In this document: piece by piece, positions 40,914-52,300 of the stretch
Numbering within the stretch: position 1 is the stretch's first letter
Layout of the letters: each line of letters opens with the position of its first letter
NCBI RefSeq assembly: GCF_963855985.1
Contig: NC_087106.1
Location: 14,586,012 to 14,650,011 of the forward strand
DNA: 64,000 bases
From: Ostrinia nubilalis
Lineage: Eukaryota; Arthropoda; Insecta; Lepidoptera; Crambidae
Direction of reading: 5' to 3'
Made by a program: the position numbers and the translations under genes
Notes under the pieces: model-generated
Told to the model about the DNA's origin: nothing
What the model saw: only the letters and a program-made list of their open reading frames with translations
Database searches by the model: none

Positions 40914-43142
40914 ATGAATAGTGTCAAAACGGTAAAAACTACCCGGGCGGGTCCCAGCCATGCTGGGGTATCCCGTGGCCGCTCACAAGGCGGTCGGCCC
41001 TGTGTATACGGGGGGGCCAACACTATTCCGCGGTCTCGGCCGCGTCACGACGACTCAAGCAACCACAACACGGACTCGAACTCGCACAACGGAACGGATA
41101 CTGACGATAAGGAGGTGGAGGCCTGTGCCCCGTTGGCACACGCCGAAACCAACGACCAAGGCAAATCCCAGACGGACTCTGAGAAGGAGAAGGAGAGGGA
41201 GAAATCGGCGCGGAAGCGCCGGCGTCGGCAGGGGAGTGCTCGAACTAGCACCGATAACTCTTCCCTGTCAGAAGAGGAGACGGCCCCGGCCCCCAAATTT
41301 AGCACTGCACGCCGTGGCAAGAAAGCCGGCAGTGCCCAGCGGGCCCAGGACTACTACCGGAGAGTAGAAGAGCTGGAGGAGCTCGATTTCAATGTCGACC
41401 TGGACAAGAGGGCCAAGGCCAGCCTGATCCGCCGCGAAGGAAGCCGGGCGGGTGGCTCAACCTCGCCGGACCTCGAAGACCCCAAGTCCAGGGTCGACTA
41501 CGAAAGGCTGGATCTGGAGCAGCTGAGGGCCCGCGGGGGACTGTTTGTCTCCGAGATCGCCCGCGTCTCCCAGATCTCTGGACGGCTACAGGGCCCCCTG
41601 AAAGGAGCCCTCAACAGGTCGGCGGACAACCTAGCCGGCATCCTTGACCAGCTCGCAGCCCGGTCAGAGACTGAGGAGAACCGCCGGCTGAGAGTCGACA
41701 ACGCCAACCTGAGGAGAGAAGTTGAGGGCCTCCATGGAGAGATCCGCGCCCTTAGGCGTGATATGGCGGAACTTACTGCCAACGTCGGCAAGAGCGCCAA
41801 CAAACGGGCGACACCCCCGCCGGCGGCCCCGTCAGCTAGCGAGGAGGAGATGGAGCCGCAAGCTCCCACGAGGGACCCCCTTCCGCAGGGCGCATTATGC
41901 GCCCAATCAATTGAAGAGCTGCTGCAGATGGCATGCCAGAGGGCCGTCGACTCGGCGGCTAAACTCATCGACGCCAGATTGGGGGATCTGGAGAGCCGTC
42001 TGCCGCCCCAGAAGACCCTCCGCCCCCCGCTCGCGGCCGACAGTAGGAATCCCCCGGCCCCTACGGAGGGCCCAACCCCAGCGCCAAGGTCAGCCTCCGG
42101 GCGAAAGAAAACACGCCCAACAAGGCCGCAACCCCCATCCCAGCCGGAACCAGTAGCTTCCAGCCAAGAGGTCCAGACGGCGCCCTCATCGGCTCCTCCA
42201 GCCGAAACATGGGCCACCGTGACACGGAAGGGGAAGAAGAAGAAACCCAGGACTGCCGCCGCTTCCCAACCGGTCCCTGCGCCCAGGACGGCTCCAACGG
42301 CGCCGAAACCGAAGCCCAAGCGGGTAAAACTGACCCCTCCCCGCAACGCGGCCATCGTGGTGACGCTGCAGCCAGAGGCGGCAAAGAGGGGGTCTACCTA
42401 CAAGGAGGTGCTCACCAAAGCCAAGGCTGCAGTGGACCTGTCCGAGCTGGGTATCCCCAGCATAAAGGTCACTGACTCGGCGACCGGAGCTCGTCTTATC
42501 GAGGTTCCTGGCGCTGAGTCCAGAGAAAAGGCCGACAAGCTGGCGGAGAAACTGAAGACGGTTCTCGGTGGCGATGTGACTGTCACCAGACCTGAGAAGC
42601 GCGCGGGCGTGCGCATCTCTGGCCTGGACGAGTCCGTCACCAGGGAGGAGGTCGCCGAAGCAGTGGCCAACAAGACGGGTTGCTCTCTGGAAGCTGTCAG
42701 AGTGGGGGAGATCCGGCGCAGCTCCCGTGGAGAGGGAATAGCCACACTCAGCTGCCCGGTTGTTGCGGCCAAGGCACTGTCGGAGGCCGGCCGCTTCCTG
42801 ATTGGGTGGTCCTCGGCCCGTGTCCAAGTCTTGGAGGCTCGCCCGATGCGCTGTTTCAAGTGCATGGGGCTTGGACACACCCGACAGCTGTGCCCTTCTT
42901 CGGCTGACCGCAGTGGCCTGTGCTTCCGGTGTGGAAATCCGGGGCACAAGGCCGCAGAATGTTCGGCAAAGGACGCGCGCTGCGCTATTTGCGCTGAGGC
43001 CGGCCGCGATGCCAGCCATCATATGGGGGGTAGGAATTGCAACCCCCCGCAAACAAGAGGGAAGACAGCCGCAGGGGTTCTGGTCCCCCTGGTAGAGGAG
43101 CACCATGAGCAGTGCGAGGAGGCAGATATGCTCGATGGGTAG
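40914..43142 (+). CDS. R1-clade ORF1 (gag-like, three CCHC knuckles)
   Basis: 742 aa from an ATG 343 bp inside the element. Residues 1-150 are charged and Ser-rich; 205-245 include the LKGALNRSADNLAGILDQL stretch typical of R1-type ORF1; about 250-292 are a coiled coil; 300-470 are Pro/Ala-rich; about 478-645 are the conserved domain before the knuckles (VVTLQPEAAKRGSTYKEVL, GVRISGLDESVTREEV); 647-709 are three knuckles (CFKCMGLGHTRQLC, CFRCGNPGHKAAEC, CAICAEAGRDASH). It is intact. The TAG stop lies inside the start of ORF2 (38-nt overlap), so ORF2 is probably made by reinitiation. It differs strongly from the 477-aa protein of A and B. Confidence 0.9.
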   Translation: MNSVKTVKTTRAGPSHAGVSRGRSQGGRPCVYGGANTIPRSRPRHDDSSNHNTDSNSHNGTDTDDKEVEACAPLAHAETNDQGKSQTDSEKEKEREKSARKRRRRQGSARTSTDNSSLSEEETAPAPKFSTARRGKKAGSAQRAQDYYRRVEELEELDFNVDLDKRAKASLIRREGSRAGGSTSPDLEDPKSRVDYERLDLEQLRARGGLFVSEIARVSQISGRLQGPLKGALNRSADNLAGILDQLAARSETEENRRLRVDNANLRREVEGLHGEIRALRRDMAELTANVGKSANKRATPPPAAPSASEEEMEPQAPTRDPLPQGALCAQSIEELLQMACQRAVDSAAKLIDARLGDLESRLPPQKTLRPPLAADSRNPPAPTEGPTPAPRSASGRKKTRPTRPQPPSQPEPVASSQEVQTAPSSAPPAETWATVTRKGKKKKPRTAAASQPVPAPRTAPTAPKPKPKRVKLTPPRNAAIVVTLQPEAAKRGSTYKEVLTKAKAAVDLSELGIPSIKVTDSATGARLIEVPGAESREKADKLAEKLKTVLGGDVTVTRPEKRAGVRISGLDESVTREEVAEAVANKTGCSLEAVRVGEIRRSSRGEGIATLSCPVVAAKALSEAGRFLIGWSSARVQVLEARPMRCFKCMGLGHTRQLCPSSADRSGLCFRCGNPGHKAAECSAKDARCAICAEAGRDASHHMGGRNCNPPQTRGKTAAGVLVPLVEEHHEQCEEADMLDG

Positions 43143-46100
43143 TCGCCAAATCTGCCTCCTCCAGGGGAACCTTAACCACGCTGCTGGGGCGCAGGATCTC
43201 TTTCTGCAATCCCTGGCAGCGTGGAACATTGACGTTGCGGTTGCCGCAGAACCCTACTGGGTTTCCCCTCAACCCCACTGGGCAGGAGATTCCGGGGGTC
43301 ACGTGGCCATCGTCTGCCGCACAGGACCCGCTGCCAAACCCCTTATACCGCGGGAGCGTGGCCCCGGGTTTGTCTCGGCTGTTTGGGGGGAGTACGGAAT
43401 CGTCGGTGTGTACTTCTCGCCCAACCGACCTCTTTCGGACTTCGAGGCATTCCTGCACACCCTGGGGCCGGTAGTCCAAAGGCTCGCGCCTCATCAGGTT
43501 GTCCTTATGGGCGACCTGAACGCCAAATCGCGGGCTTGGGGCGGGAACACCACCGACGTCCGAGGCAGGGCCCTCGAGGACTGGGCAACGGAGGTCGGGC
43601 TGTCGGTCCTTAACACCGGGACAGATTACACGTGCGTGCGGCCGCAGGGCAATTCAAGGGTGGATGTTTCTTTCGCTACCCCTGCAACGGCACGCCGTGT
43701 AGTCAATTGGCGGGTAATGGAGGAGGAGACTCTCTCGGACCACTTATATATCCGTTTTGAAATCTCCCCCTCCTCGAGCCCCAACGCTCCCCGTCGATCC
43801 GATAGCTCGGCCTATCCTAGGTGGGCCATCACCAGGCTGGATAGGGAAAAAGCCGAGGAAGCCGCTATTGTCCAGGCCTGGTGCTCGAAAGGCAGACCCC
43901 CCCCCCCCAGATGCAGACACCGGTGCCGCCCAACTTCGCGCAGCGCTGGTGGCAGTCTGCGACGCGGCTATGCCGAGAGTCCGCTGTGTGCCGAACCGAC
44001 AGCAAGTTTACTGGTGGACCCAAGAGATAGCGGATCTCCGGACCACCAGCAATGCAGCAAGGAGGGCGTACACACGCCACCGTCGCCGCGCAACCCGCAA
44101 CCCGGAGGAAGAAGGCCGACTCTATGATGCCTTCAAGGAGTCAAGAAGAGTCCTCCGGATCGCTATCTTGGAGGCCAAGGCGGAGGCTCATAACTCCATG
44201 TTGGAGGAGCTTGACGCGGATCCGTGGGGGCGCCCATACCGTGCTGCGCGTAACAAACTTCGCAGCCAAACAGCGCCCGTCACGGAAACCATGGAGCCGG
44301 CCCTTCTCCGACAGGTTATGGAGAGCCTGTTCCCCGAACAAGGGAACTCACCTGACCCAGCCCTCCCGGAGCCCAGGGTTAGTCGACCGGAGCCTCCGTT
44401 TCAACCTGTGTCGGAGGTGGAAGTGGGTGCCGCGCTGGACCGGCTCCTTGGCAAAAGGAGGGCCCCGGGCCCCGACGGGATCCCTGGCAAAGTCCTCCGC
44501 CTGGCCATGCGGGTTGAGGAGAATGAGGGTAAGCTTCGGGAACTGTTCGACATAAGCCTTAGAACCGGACGGTTCCCGAAGCCTTGGAAAGAGGGCCGCC
44601 TGTGCCTGCTGCACAAGGAGGGTCGCCCAGCCGACTCCCCGTCCGCCTACAGACCCATCGTGCTGCTTGATGAGGCGGGGAAGGTACTCGAAAGGGTCCT
44701 GGTTTCCCGCCTTACCAGGCACCTCGAGGACGTTGGCCCAAACCTCTCAGACCGGCAGTTTGGCTTCAGGGCGAGTCGCTCTACTCTCGATGCCTTGTCC
44801 GCCCTGAAGTCAACAACGGAGGAGGCCGTGTCCCGCGGAGAGAGGGCGGTGGCGGTGTCCTTGGACATCGCCAACGCCTTTAATAGCCTGCCCTTTGATG
44901 TGATAGTATCGGCGCTCCACCACCACGGAGTGCCGGCCTATCTCATCAGGCTGCTGGCGGACTATCTGCGGGACCGAGAGGTGTCTTTCGTGGACGGGAG
45001 CGGCGAATTGGTTCGGCACGCGATCTCCTGCGGAGTCCCCCAGGGATCGGCCCTCGGGCCGACTCTTTGGAATATCGGCTACGACAGTGTGCTGCGGTGC
45101 AGGCTCCTCAGAGGGACGAGCCTGCTCTGCTACGCGGACGATACACTGGTCGTAGCCACAGGAAGGGCTCTGCCGGAGCTGTACTTGCGGGTGGAGGCGG
45201 CCACCGAGATGATCGTGGCCCGCATCAGGGGCTTAGGCCTAGAAGTGGCCCCTCAGAAAACCGAGGCCCTAATGTTTCATGGGCCACGGCGCGGGCCACC
45301 CCCTGGTGCCCACCTCACAATCGAGGGCGTCCGGGTGACGATCGGTGCCCGGATGAAATATCTGGGCATCGTGTTGGATGGGCGGTGGACATTCCACTCC
45401 CACTTTGAGGGACTGGCCCCAAAGCTGGTGGGAGCGGCAGCGGCCCTGGGTAGGCTGCTGCCTAACGTAAGAGGCCCCAGCGTGAGTTGTCGCAAACTTT
45501 ACGCTGGGGTTATACGAAGCATGGCCCTATACGGAGCCCCAATCTGGGTCGGCTCCCTCGATCGGGAGAACCGTGCCGCCCTGCGGCGCCCGCAACGAAC
45601 CATAGCGTTGCGGGCTATTAGAGGCTACCGCACCGTTTCACACGGTGCGGCTTGTGTGCTGGCCGGACTCCCCCCCTGGGAGCTTGAGGCCGAGGTTCTT
45701 GACGCGGTCTATAGGTACCGAACGTCAAGGCGGCAAGCGGGGGAGCGTCCGGCCTTTGAAGAGGTGGAGCGCGTCCGTGATCTTGCTCGGGAGGAGCTTC
45801 TGCGGCGCTGGGAGCTGGAGCTGGTGGGTCCCCGCTATGGCGTAAGAACCATAGAGGCGATCCGCCCAGTCCTGGATCAGTGGGTTCATCGGAGGCACGG
45901 CTCCCTTACTTACCGCCTGGTGCAGGTGCTGACCGGACACGGATGTTTCGGTTGGTACCTGCATCTGATAGGTAGGGAGCCCAGCCCCGTATGTCACGAG
46001 TGCGGCGCTGCGGAGGACACGGCCCAGCACACCCTTGAGGCGTGCCCGGCTTGGGTCCCGCAGCGCCGTATTCTGACTGCGATGATTGGTCCGGACCTCG

Positions 46101-46297
46101 CGCTCCCCAGCGTCGTAGTTGCGATGCTCCTGGGTGAGAGCGCGTGGGACGCCATGGTCTCCTTCTGCGAAGAGGTGATGACGCAGAAGGAGACCGCGGA
46201 ACGGGCTAGGGAAGAGGATCCCGAAGCCCACGCGCTCCGGCGCAGACGGCCGGGAGGAAGAAGGAGGAGATTCGCTCGCCTCCTTCCGCCTCCCTAG
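43105..46297 (+). CDS. R1-clade ORF2 (endonuclease + reverse transcriptase), frameshifted
   Basis: Starts at ATG 43,105 (a later ATG at 43,132 is possible). The endonuclease is at 43,150-43,770 (LLQGNLNHAAGAQD, AAEPYW, MGDLNAKSRAWG, LSDHLYIRF). In a run of 12 C (43,897-43,908) the frame changes by +1, as if one C were extra; the original frame ends at 44,127 and the new one is open to 46,297. RT follows: RAPGPDGIPGKVLR, LDIANAFNSLPFD, GVPQGSALGPTLW and YADD at about 45,130. The C-terminal zinc motif is CHEC...HTLEAC at about 45,990-46,040, typical of R1. The break may be a true mutation or a homopolymer sequencing error. If real, no full ORF2 protein is made. Confidence 0.88.
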
Positions 46298-46594
46298 GTG
46301 AGACCAGTGGGTGTTAGGCCGGGGGGCCCATCACCCACATTGCACGGTCTCACCCTGTCTGGGGGGGTCTACCAGTGTACCGGTAGACCCCCTCTTTAGC
46401 GCGGGGGCCCGGCAAGGCTGGGCGATGCGTTGGCACGGCGTGGTGGAATCGATAAGCGCCCCATGTCGTGCCAATAAAACGCAGAGGGTGCACCGCAGGT
46501 TTTTAGTGGGTATACTTGTCGGGTGGCAGCCGCTATTGCTGCCATCCGACGAGGGAGTCCCACATAACCCGCCGCTTCCCCCGAGGCGGCAGGG
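46298..46594 (+). other. hairpin-rich 3' UTR of the R1-clade element
   Basis: Strong predicted hairpins in series: GGTGAGACC / GGTCTCACC (46,297-46,354, with an inner GTGGGTG / CACCCAC); GGGGGTCTACC / GGTAGACCCCC (46,363-46,392); TTGGCACG / CGTGCCAA (about 46,432-46,473); GTCGGGTGGCAGC / GCTGCCATCCGAC with one G-T pair (46,518-46,550); and a short CCGCC / GGCGG near the end. AATAAA is present at 46,473-46,478 but no poly(A) follows. Such structures serve 3' recognition by the RT in R1/R2-type elements. Confidence 0.75.
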
Positions 46595-46620
46595 TTAGGT
46601 TAGGTTAGGTTAGGTTAGGT
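46595..46620 (+). repeat. telomeric TTAGG repeats
   Basis: Five TTAGG units between the 3' end of the plus-strand element and the poly(T) of element B. Confidence 0.9.
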
Positions 46621-46645
46621 TTTTTTTTTTTTTTTTTTTTTTTTT

Positions 46646-47414
46646 CTTTGAATTTGTTTCTATGCACCTCTGACGATTGCATATCAGAGCCTTTTTTATT
46701 ATGTAATTTTCAATTTTTTATCTGGTTTGTTTTTAAAAGGTTTAGTTGGATTTTTTACCTATGTTTATTTGCTTTTAATGTTTGATAATTTTTAAAATAA
46801 TTATGTTCTAAAATGCTTGTTTTGATTTTACTATTATCTTAATGTTAGTTCTGTTTTAGATGCCAATTTATGTTTTCTAATTTTTATTATTTCCCTTGTT
46901 TTGTCATATCTGATTTATGCTTTGTTTGGTTTCAGGACACAGGTGTTATTTATTTGCTGTCTATTATGGGTATGTTTTATTTATTTTAATATCGAGGTTT
47001 CGAAAAATTTTGAATATCTGGTTATTTTGTTACTCATTTGCATGCTAGTACTATATGTTTATCTATCATATTCTAATAATATCTAGAAAACATAGATCTT
47101 ATTTGTATACTATTATGTGTGCGCCTTTATGCTGTTTTATGTTTGCGAAATGAGTTTTTATTTCCAAATAGTTCAATTTGGCCATCAAATTGCTATCTAT
47201 TTGTGTGGTTTCCTTAAATTTTGAATTTATTATTTTTGATATTATTTTATGTTCCAAATTAAAAGCCAAATATTTGCAATTTTTTAGATCCAATTTTAGT
47301 GTAATTTTCATGATGCTAATAACTATTTTTTCTTTTTCAGAGTTGCAGCGACGGACGAGGCAGTTGGAGACCGGGATAATTGTGAGCTGGATGGAGTTAT
47401 CGCCCGGGGCAACC
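46646..47414 (-). other. AT-rich 3' tail of element B
   Basis: Homologous to the tail of A but diverged over most of its length. It is conserved only next to poly(A) and in the 70 bp next to ORF1. Confidence 0.6.
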
Positions 47415-48848
47415 TTAGCAGTAGGCCACTGTGGATCTGGCCAACGCGTCCCACCGCCTGCGCACTGGGCAGTCGTTGCTGAACGCATTGTGCTGGACGT
47501 GCTCCGCTTTGGCTCGCTGGCAGTTCCGGCACGACGGTGCCCCACCAGCGAGCTTCTCGGCGCAGTCGGTGCTAAGGTGTGGCCCTCCACAGTGGCTGCA
47601 GACATCCGCGGGCTCCGTGCAGAATCGCTTGCTGTGGCCGTAACCCAGACACTTGGTGCACTGCACCAGCGGTGACTGGTCGGCCACTCGGATGTGCTGC
47701 AAGTCGATGTGCACGGTTCCCGCATCAGTCGCTCTCCGCCAGATTGCCGGCGATACGCTCACAACTATGTGACGTGTATGGGGGTTTCTGGCTTTCTTTA
47801 TGTATCTTACTTGGACGCGGTCCTCCCCCTCGCGGAGTTCATGAAAAATACCCCTGTTCTGGTTGCGAAGAGCCTTCAGGACGTCCTCGTCGCTGTTAAG
47901 CAACAGGACGTCCTTCAGGACTAGAAGCGGGTCTTTATTTTTCATGTCCTCCGCGACTAGGAGGCCCCCGTCCTCTATTCTAGCCTTTACTTTCCTCCTT
48001 TCTTCCTCTGTGCTACACCCCATAATAATCTTTTGATCCTTGGCCTTTCTGATCTTGTCGACCTTCACCCATCCCTCCTTAGCGTTGACGGCGTCCCTGA
48101 CCTTCCGCAGCACCTCCTCCCCTGTCTCCATCGCGTCCTTAGACGTGACCACGATGGAGTGCAGGGCCGACCTAACAGGCAGGCGCTGCTGTCCGGGCAC
48201 GGACGCCGCGACGCTGGCATAGGTAGGTATCCCACTGTTAGTTCTCTGTTTCTCTACCTCTTCCTTCATTTCATCCAACTTCTTGCTGTTTTCCAACAGG
48301 AGTCTCCTATTTTCCTTTATCTCGGCCACAATTGCTCCTTCATCAATCCTACACTCCTTCTCCCTATCCATTTCCTTCTCTACGGAAGGCTCGGGTTCTG
48401 GCTCTGAAACCTTCTTCCCCGAGACCTTCCCTTTCCTCTCAATCTCGGCCTCTTTGACTAGCTGGTACAGCCGATCCAGAGCCTGGATGACGTCTGTCTT
48501 GATGTCGCCGCGCAGGTTTCGTGCTGTGCCAAGGGACATCTTAGCCTTCTGCAGGCAGGCTCTGGCTTCGGCTGTCCTATCCTTTACAGCGGTGGCGGGG
48601 GGCTTCGGTGAGCTCGCCGACGCTGCCTCCACGGAAGCCCGGCGCACTGGCGCGGGTTTCTTGGGGGCCTTAGGGGGCTCGGCCTGCGGCGGGGTTGAGT
48701 CGGAGCCAGAGGAAAGCCCAGCTTTCCTGGTCTCCCACTCGCCGACGCTGCGTCTCACCTTGCCCGGCCTTCGGATAGGCGGGGAGTCAGGAGACTTCTG
48801 TTGGACTTCGTCGCTGTTCCTCTTAGCCGGCGTCCTGAAGCCGAACAT
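47415..48848 (-). CDS. gag-like ORF1 with three zinc knuckles, element B
   Basis: 477 aa, same length and domains as copy A. The N-terminal 150 residues are identical apart from none seen; the substitutions cluster at about 158-210 (for example T to M, NNRK to NSKK, CLP to GIP) with a few later (R to K, T to I, Q to R, A to T). All zinc-binding Cys/His are kept. Two intact copies suggest selection or recent spread. Confidence 0.88.
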   Translation of the reverse strand: MFGFRTPAKRNSDEVQQKSPDSPPIRRPGKVRRSVGEWETRKAGLSSGSDSTPPQAEPPKAPKKPAPVRRASVEAASASSPKPPATAVKDRTAEARACLQKAKMSLGTARNLRGDIKTDVIQALDRLYQLVKEAEIERKGKVSGKKVSEPEPEPSVEKEMDREKECRIDEGAIVAEIKENRRLLLENSKKLDEMKEEVEKQRTNSGIPTYASVAASVPGQQRLPVRSALHSIVVTSKDAMETGEEVLRKVRDAVNAKEGWVKVDKIRKAKDQKIIMGCSTEEERRKVKARIEDGGLLVAEDMKNKDPLLVLKDVLLLNSDEDVLKALRNQNRGIFHELREGEDRVQVRYIKKARNPHTRHIVVSVSPAIWRRATDAGTVHIDLQHIRVADQSPLVQCTKCLGYGHSKRFCTEPADVCSHCGGPHLSTDCAEKLAGGAPSCRNCQRAKAEHVQHNAFSNDCPVRRRWDALARSTVAYC

Positions 48849-49328
48849 GACGTCAGAGGTGCGCGTCGCCTAAAGTGTGGTACAGTATAATCAAAAGTCC
48901 GTATGACCGCGTTAAAATAAAATAAAAGTTTGTAGAAGTTGTATAAATAAAATTGTATAAAATGTAAAAATAAAAACAGTCTTATTTCCCTTTTCAGGTA
49001 CTCGTCGGTCCGGGCGGCGGACGCTGTGGCTCCCGGTAAGTCAGATGTGTGTATATCTATTATATAAATATGTGTCTTTTCTTTTGCAGGTACCGGTTGC
49101 AGCAACGTCGCTTCCAGAGGCGGTCAAATAAATTTTTTCGTCACAGTTAAATTAGTTAACTGGTCGAAATTACCTAAAACTACTTAAAACTAAACTCTAT
49201 TTGCCTTCAAAGTATCACTAAGCAACAATACCACTCGAAACCGGTCGATCCGCGAAATAAAAATTTTGGCCCCAACGAAAAAGTCTACCTCCCTAGACAC
49301 AAAAGGGTGGGTGGGCGGGCAAATTTTT
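48849..49328 (-). other. 5' leader of element B
   Basis: Homologous to the leader of A, including the plus-strand splice-like sites (CCCTTTTCAG near 48,997; CCG|GTAAGT near 49,035; CTTTTGCAG near 49,089) and the GGGTGGGTGGGCGGGC boundary that precedes the first monomer. Confidence 0.6.
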
Positions 49329-52300
49329 AAACTTCCTGTCGTCGGATCCCTACAAATGGGGTGTCTACGGATAGGGCTCGCCGAGACGAATCCAAAAAGA
49401 CGATAAACGTCGGGGGTGGCCCTAGAAAATTTTGAAAATGACGTCCAAAAACCGTCTCAGATGTTACCCAAAACACTAAAGACCACCAAAAAAGCAGAAT
49501 TTAGTATGGAGCGGTGTCAATCGGACGTCAGGGGGATGCTAAACCGAAAGGGGTGAGTCTATTTAAGCGAAAGAATTTTGAAAATCGGACCAAAAATGAC
49601 AAAGTTATAAAATTTACTATGGAATTTTTCTAAGTCTAAATTAAAAATACAAAATTTTGAATAAATTAGCGAAATGAAATCGTAGGGGTCTCAAAATGGT
49701 ACTGGCGTGTCGGCAAAAATTTGGCGCTCAAAACGATGTACAATACCTATAGGTGAGCTATTATTTTCTAGAAATTAGAGTTAAATATTTGATTTGTCGA
49801 GCTCCACCAAGTAACCTCGGTTCGGTCAAATTTGGAGTAGGTTTTTCCAAATTTCCAAACTTCCTGTCGTCGGATCCCTACAAATGGGGTGTCTACGGAT
49901 AGGGCTCGCCGAGACGAATCCAAAAAGACGATAAACGTCGGGGGTGGCCCTAGAAAATTTTGAAAATGACGTCCAAAAACCGTCTCAGATGTTACCCAAA
50001 ACACTAAAGACCACCAAAAAAGCAGAATTTAGTATGGAGCGGTGTCAATCGGACGTCAGGGGGATGCTAAACCGAAAGGGGTGAGTCTATTTAAGCGAAA
50101 GAATTTTGAAAATCGGACCAAAAATGACAAAGTTATAAAATTTACTATGGAATTTTTCTAAGTCTAAATTAAAAATACAAAATTTTGAATAAATTAGCGA
50201 AATGAAATCGTAGGGGTCTCAAAATGGTACTGGCGTGTCGGCAAAAATTTGGCGCTCAAAACGATGTACAATACCTATAGGTGAGCTATTATTTTCTAGA
50301 AATTAGAGTTAAATATTTGATTTGTCGAGCTCCACCAAGTAACCTCGGTTCGGTCAAATTTGGAGTAGGTTTTTCCAAATTTCCAAACTTCCTGTCGTCG
50401 GATCCCTACAAATGGGGTGTCTACGGATAGGGCTCGCCGAGACGAATCCAAAAAGACGATAAACGTCGGGGGTGGCCCTAGAAAATTTTGAAAATGACGT
50501 CCAAAAACCGTCTCAGATGTTACCCAAAACACTAAAGACCACCAAAAAAGCAGAATTTAGTATGGAGCGGTGTCAATCGGACGTCAGGGGGATGCTAAAC
50601 CGAAAGGGGTGAGTCTATTTAAGCGAAAGAATTTTGAAAATCGGACCAAAAATGACAAAGTTATAAAATTTACTATGGAATTTTTCTAAGTCTAAATTAA
50701 AAATACAAAATTTTGAATAAATTAGCGAAATGAAATCGTAGGGGTCTCAAAATGGTACTGGCGTGTCGGCAAAAATTTGGCGCTCAAAACGATGTACAAT
50801 ACCTATAGGTGAGCTATTATTTTCTAGAAATTAGAGTTAAATATTTGATTTGTCGAGCTCCACCAAGTAACCTCGGTTCGGTCAAATTTGGAGTAGGTTT
50901 TTCCAAATTTCCAAACTTCCTGTCGTCGGATCCCTACAAATGGGGTGTCTACGGATAGGGCTCGCCGAGACGAATCCAAAAAGACGATAAACGTCGGGGG
51001 TGGCCCTAGAAAATTTTGAAAATGACGTCCAAAAACCGTCTCAGATGTTACCCAAAACACTAAAGACCACCAAAAAAGCAGAATTTAGTATGGAGCGGTG
51101 TCAATCGGACGTCAGGGGGATGCTAAACCGAAAGGGGTGAGTCTATTTAAGCGAAAGAATTTTGAAAATCGGACCAAAAATGACAAAGTTATAAAATTTA
51201 CTATGGAATTTTTCTAAGTCTAAATTAAAAATACAAAATTTTGAATAAATTAGCGAAATGAAATCGTAGGGGTCTCAAAATGGTACTGGCGTGTCGGCAA
51301 AAATTTGGCGCTCAAAACGATGTACAATACCTATAGGTGAGCTATTATTTTCTAGAAATTAGAGTTAAATATTTGATTTGTCGAGCTCCACCAAGTAACC
51401 TCGGTTCGGTCAAATTTGGAGTAGGTTTTTCCAAATTTCCAAACTTCCTGTCGTCGGATCCCTACAAATGGGGTGTCTACGGATAGGGCTCGCCGAGACG
51501 AATCCAAAAAGACGATAAACGTCGGGGGTGGCCCTAGAAAATTTTGAAAATGACGTCCAAAAACCGTCTCAGATGTTACCCAAAACACTAAAGACCACCA
51601 AAAAAGCAGAATTTAGTATGGAGCGGTGTCAATCGGACGTCAGGGGGATGCTAAACCGAAAGGGGTGAGTCTATTTAAGCGAAAGAATTTTGAAAATCGG
51701 ACCAAAAATGACAAAGTTATAAAATTTACTATGGAATTTTTCTAAGTCTAAATTAAAAATACAAAATTTTGAATAAATTAGCGAAATGAAATCGTAGGGG
51801 TCTCAAAATGGTACTGGCGTGTCGGCAAAAATTTGGCGCTCAAAACGATGTACAATACCTATAGGTGAGCTATTATTTTCTAGAAATTAGAGTTAAATAT
51901 TTGATTTGTCGAGCTCCACCAAGTAACCTCGGTTCGGTCAAATTTGGAGTAGGTTTTTCCAAATTTCCAAACTTCCTGTCGTCGGATCCCTACAAATGGG
52001 GTGTCTACGGATAGGGCTCGCCGAGACGAATCCAAAAAGACGATAAACGTCGGGGGTGGCCCTAGAAAATTTTGAAAATGACGTCCAAAAACCGTCTCAG
52101 ATGTTACCCAAAACACTAAAGACCACCAAAAAAGCAGAATTTAGTATGGAGCGGTGTCAATCGGACGTCAGGGGGATGCTAAACCGAAAGGGGTGAGTCT
52201 ATTTAAGCGAAAGAATTTTGAAAATCGGACCAAAAATGACAAAGTTATAAAATTTACTATGGAATTTTTCTAAGTCTAAATTAAAAATACAAAATTTTGA

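Larger units (their letters stand above)
40570..46594 (+). mobile_element. R1-clade (SART-orientation) telomeric retrotransposon, near full length
   Basis: A 6.0-kb element inserted in TTAGG repeats on both sides: 343-bp 5' UTR, ORF1 with three zinc knuckles, overlapping ORF2 with endonuclease, RT and a C-terminal CCHC, and a structured 3' UTR. Sense with TTAGG is the orientation known for SART1. Unlike SART1 and TRAS1 as I know them, there is no poly(A): the 3' end GGCGGCAGGG passes directly into TTAGG. It is very GC-rich. One frameshift breaks ORF2. Confidence 0.87.
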
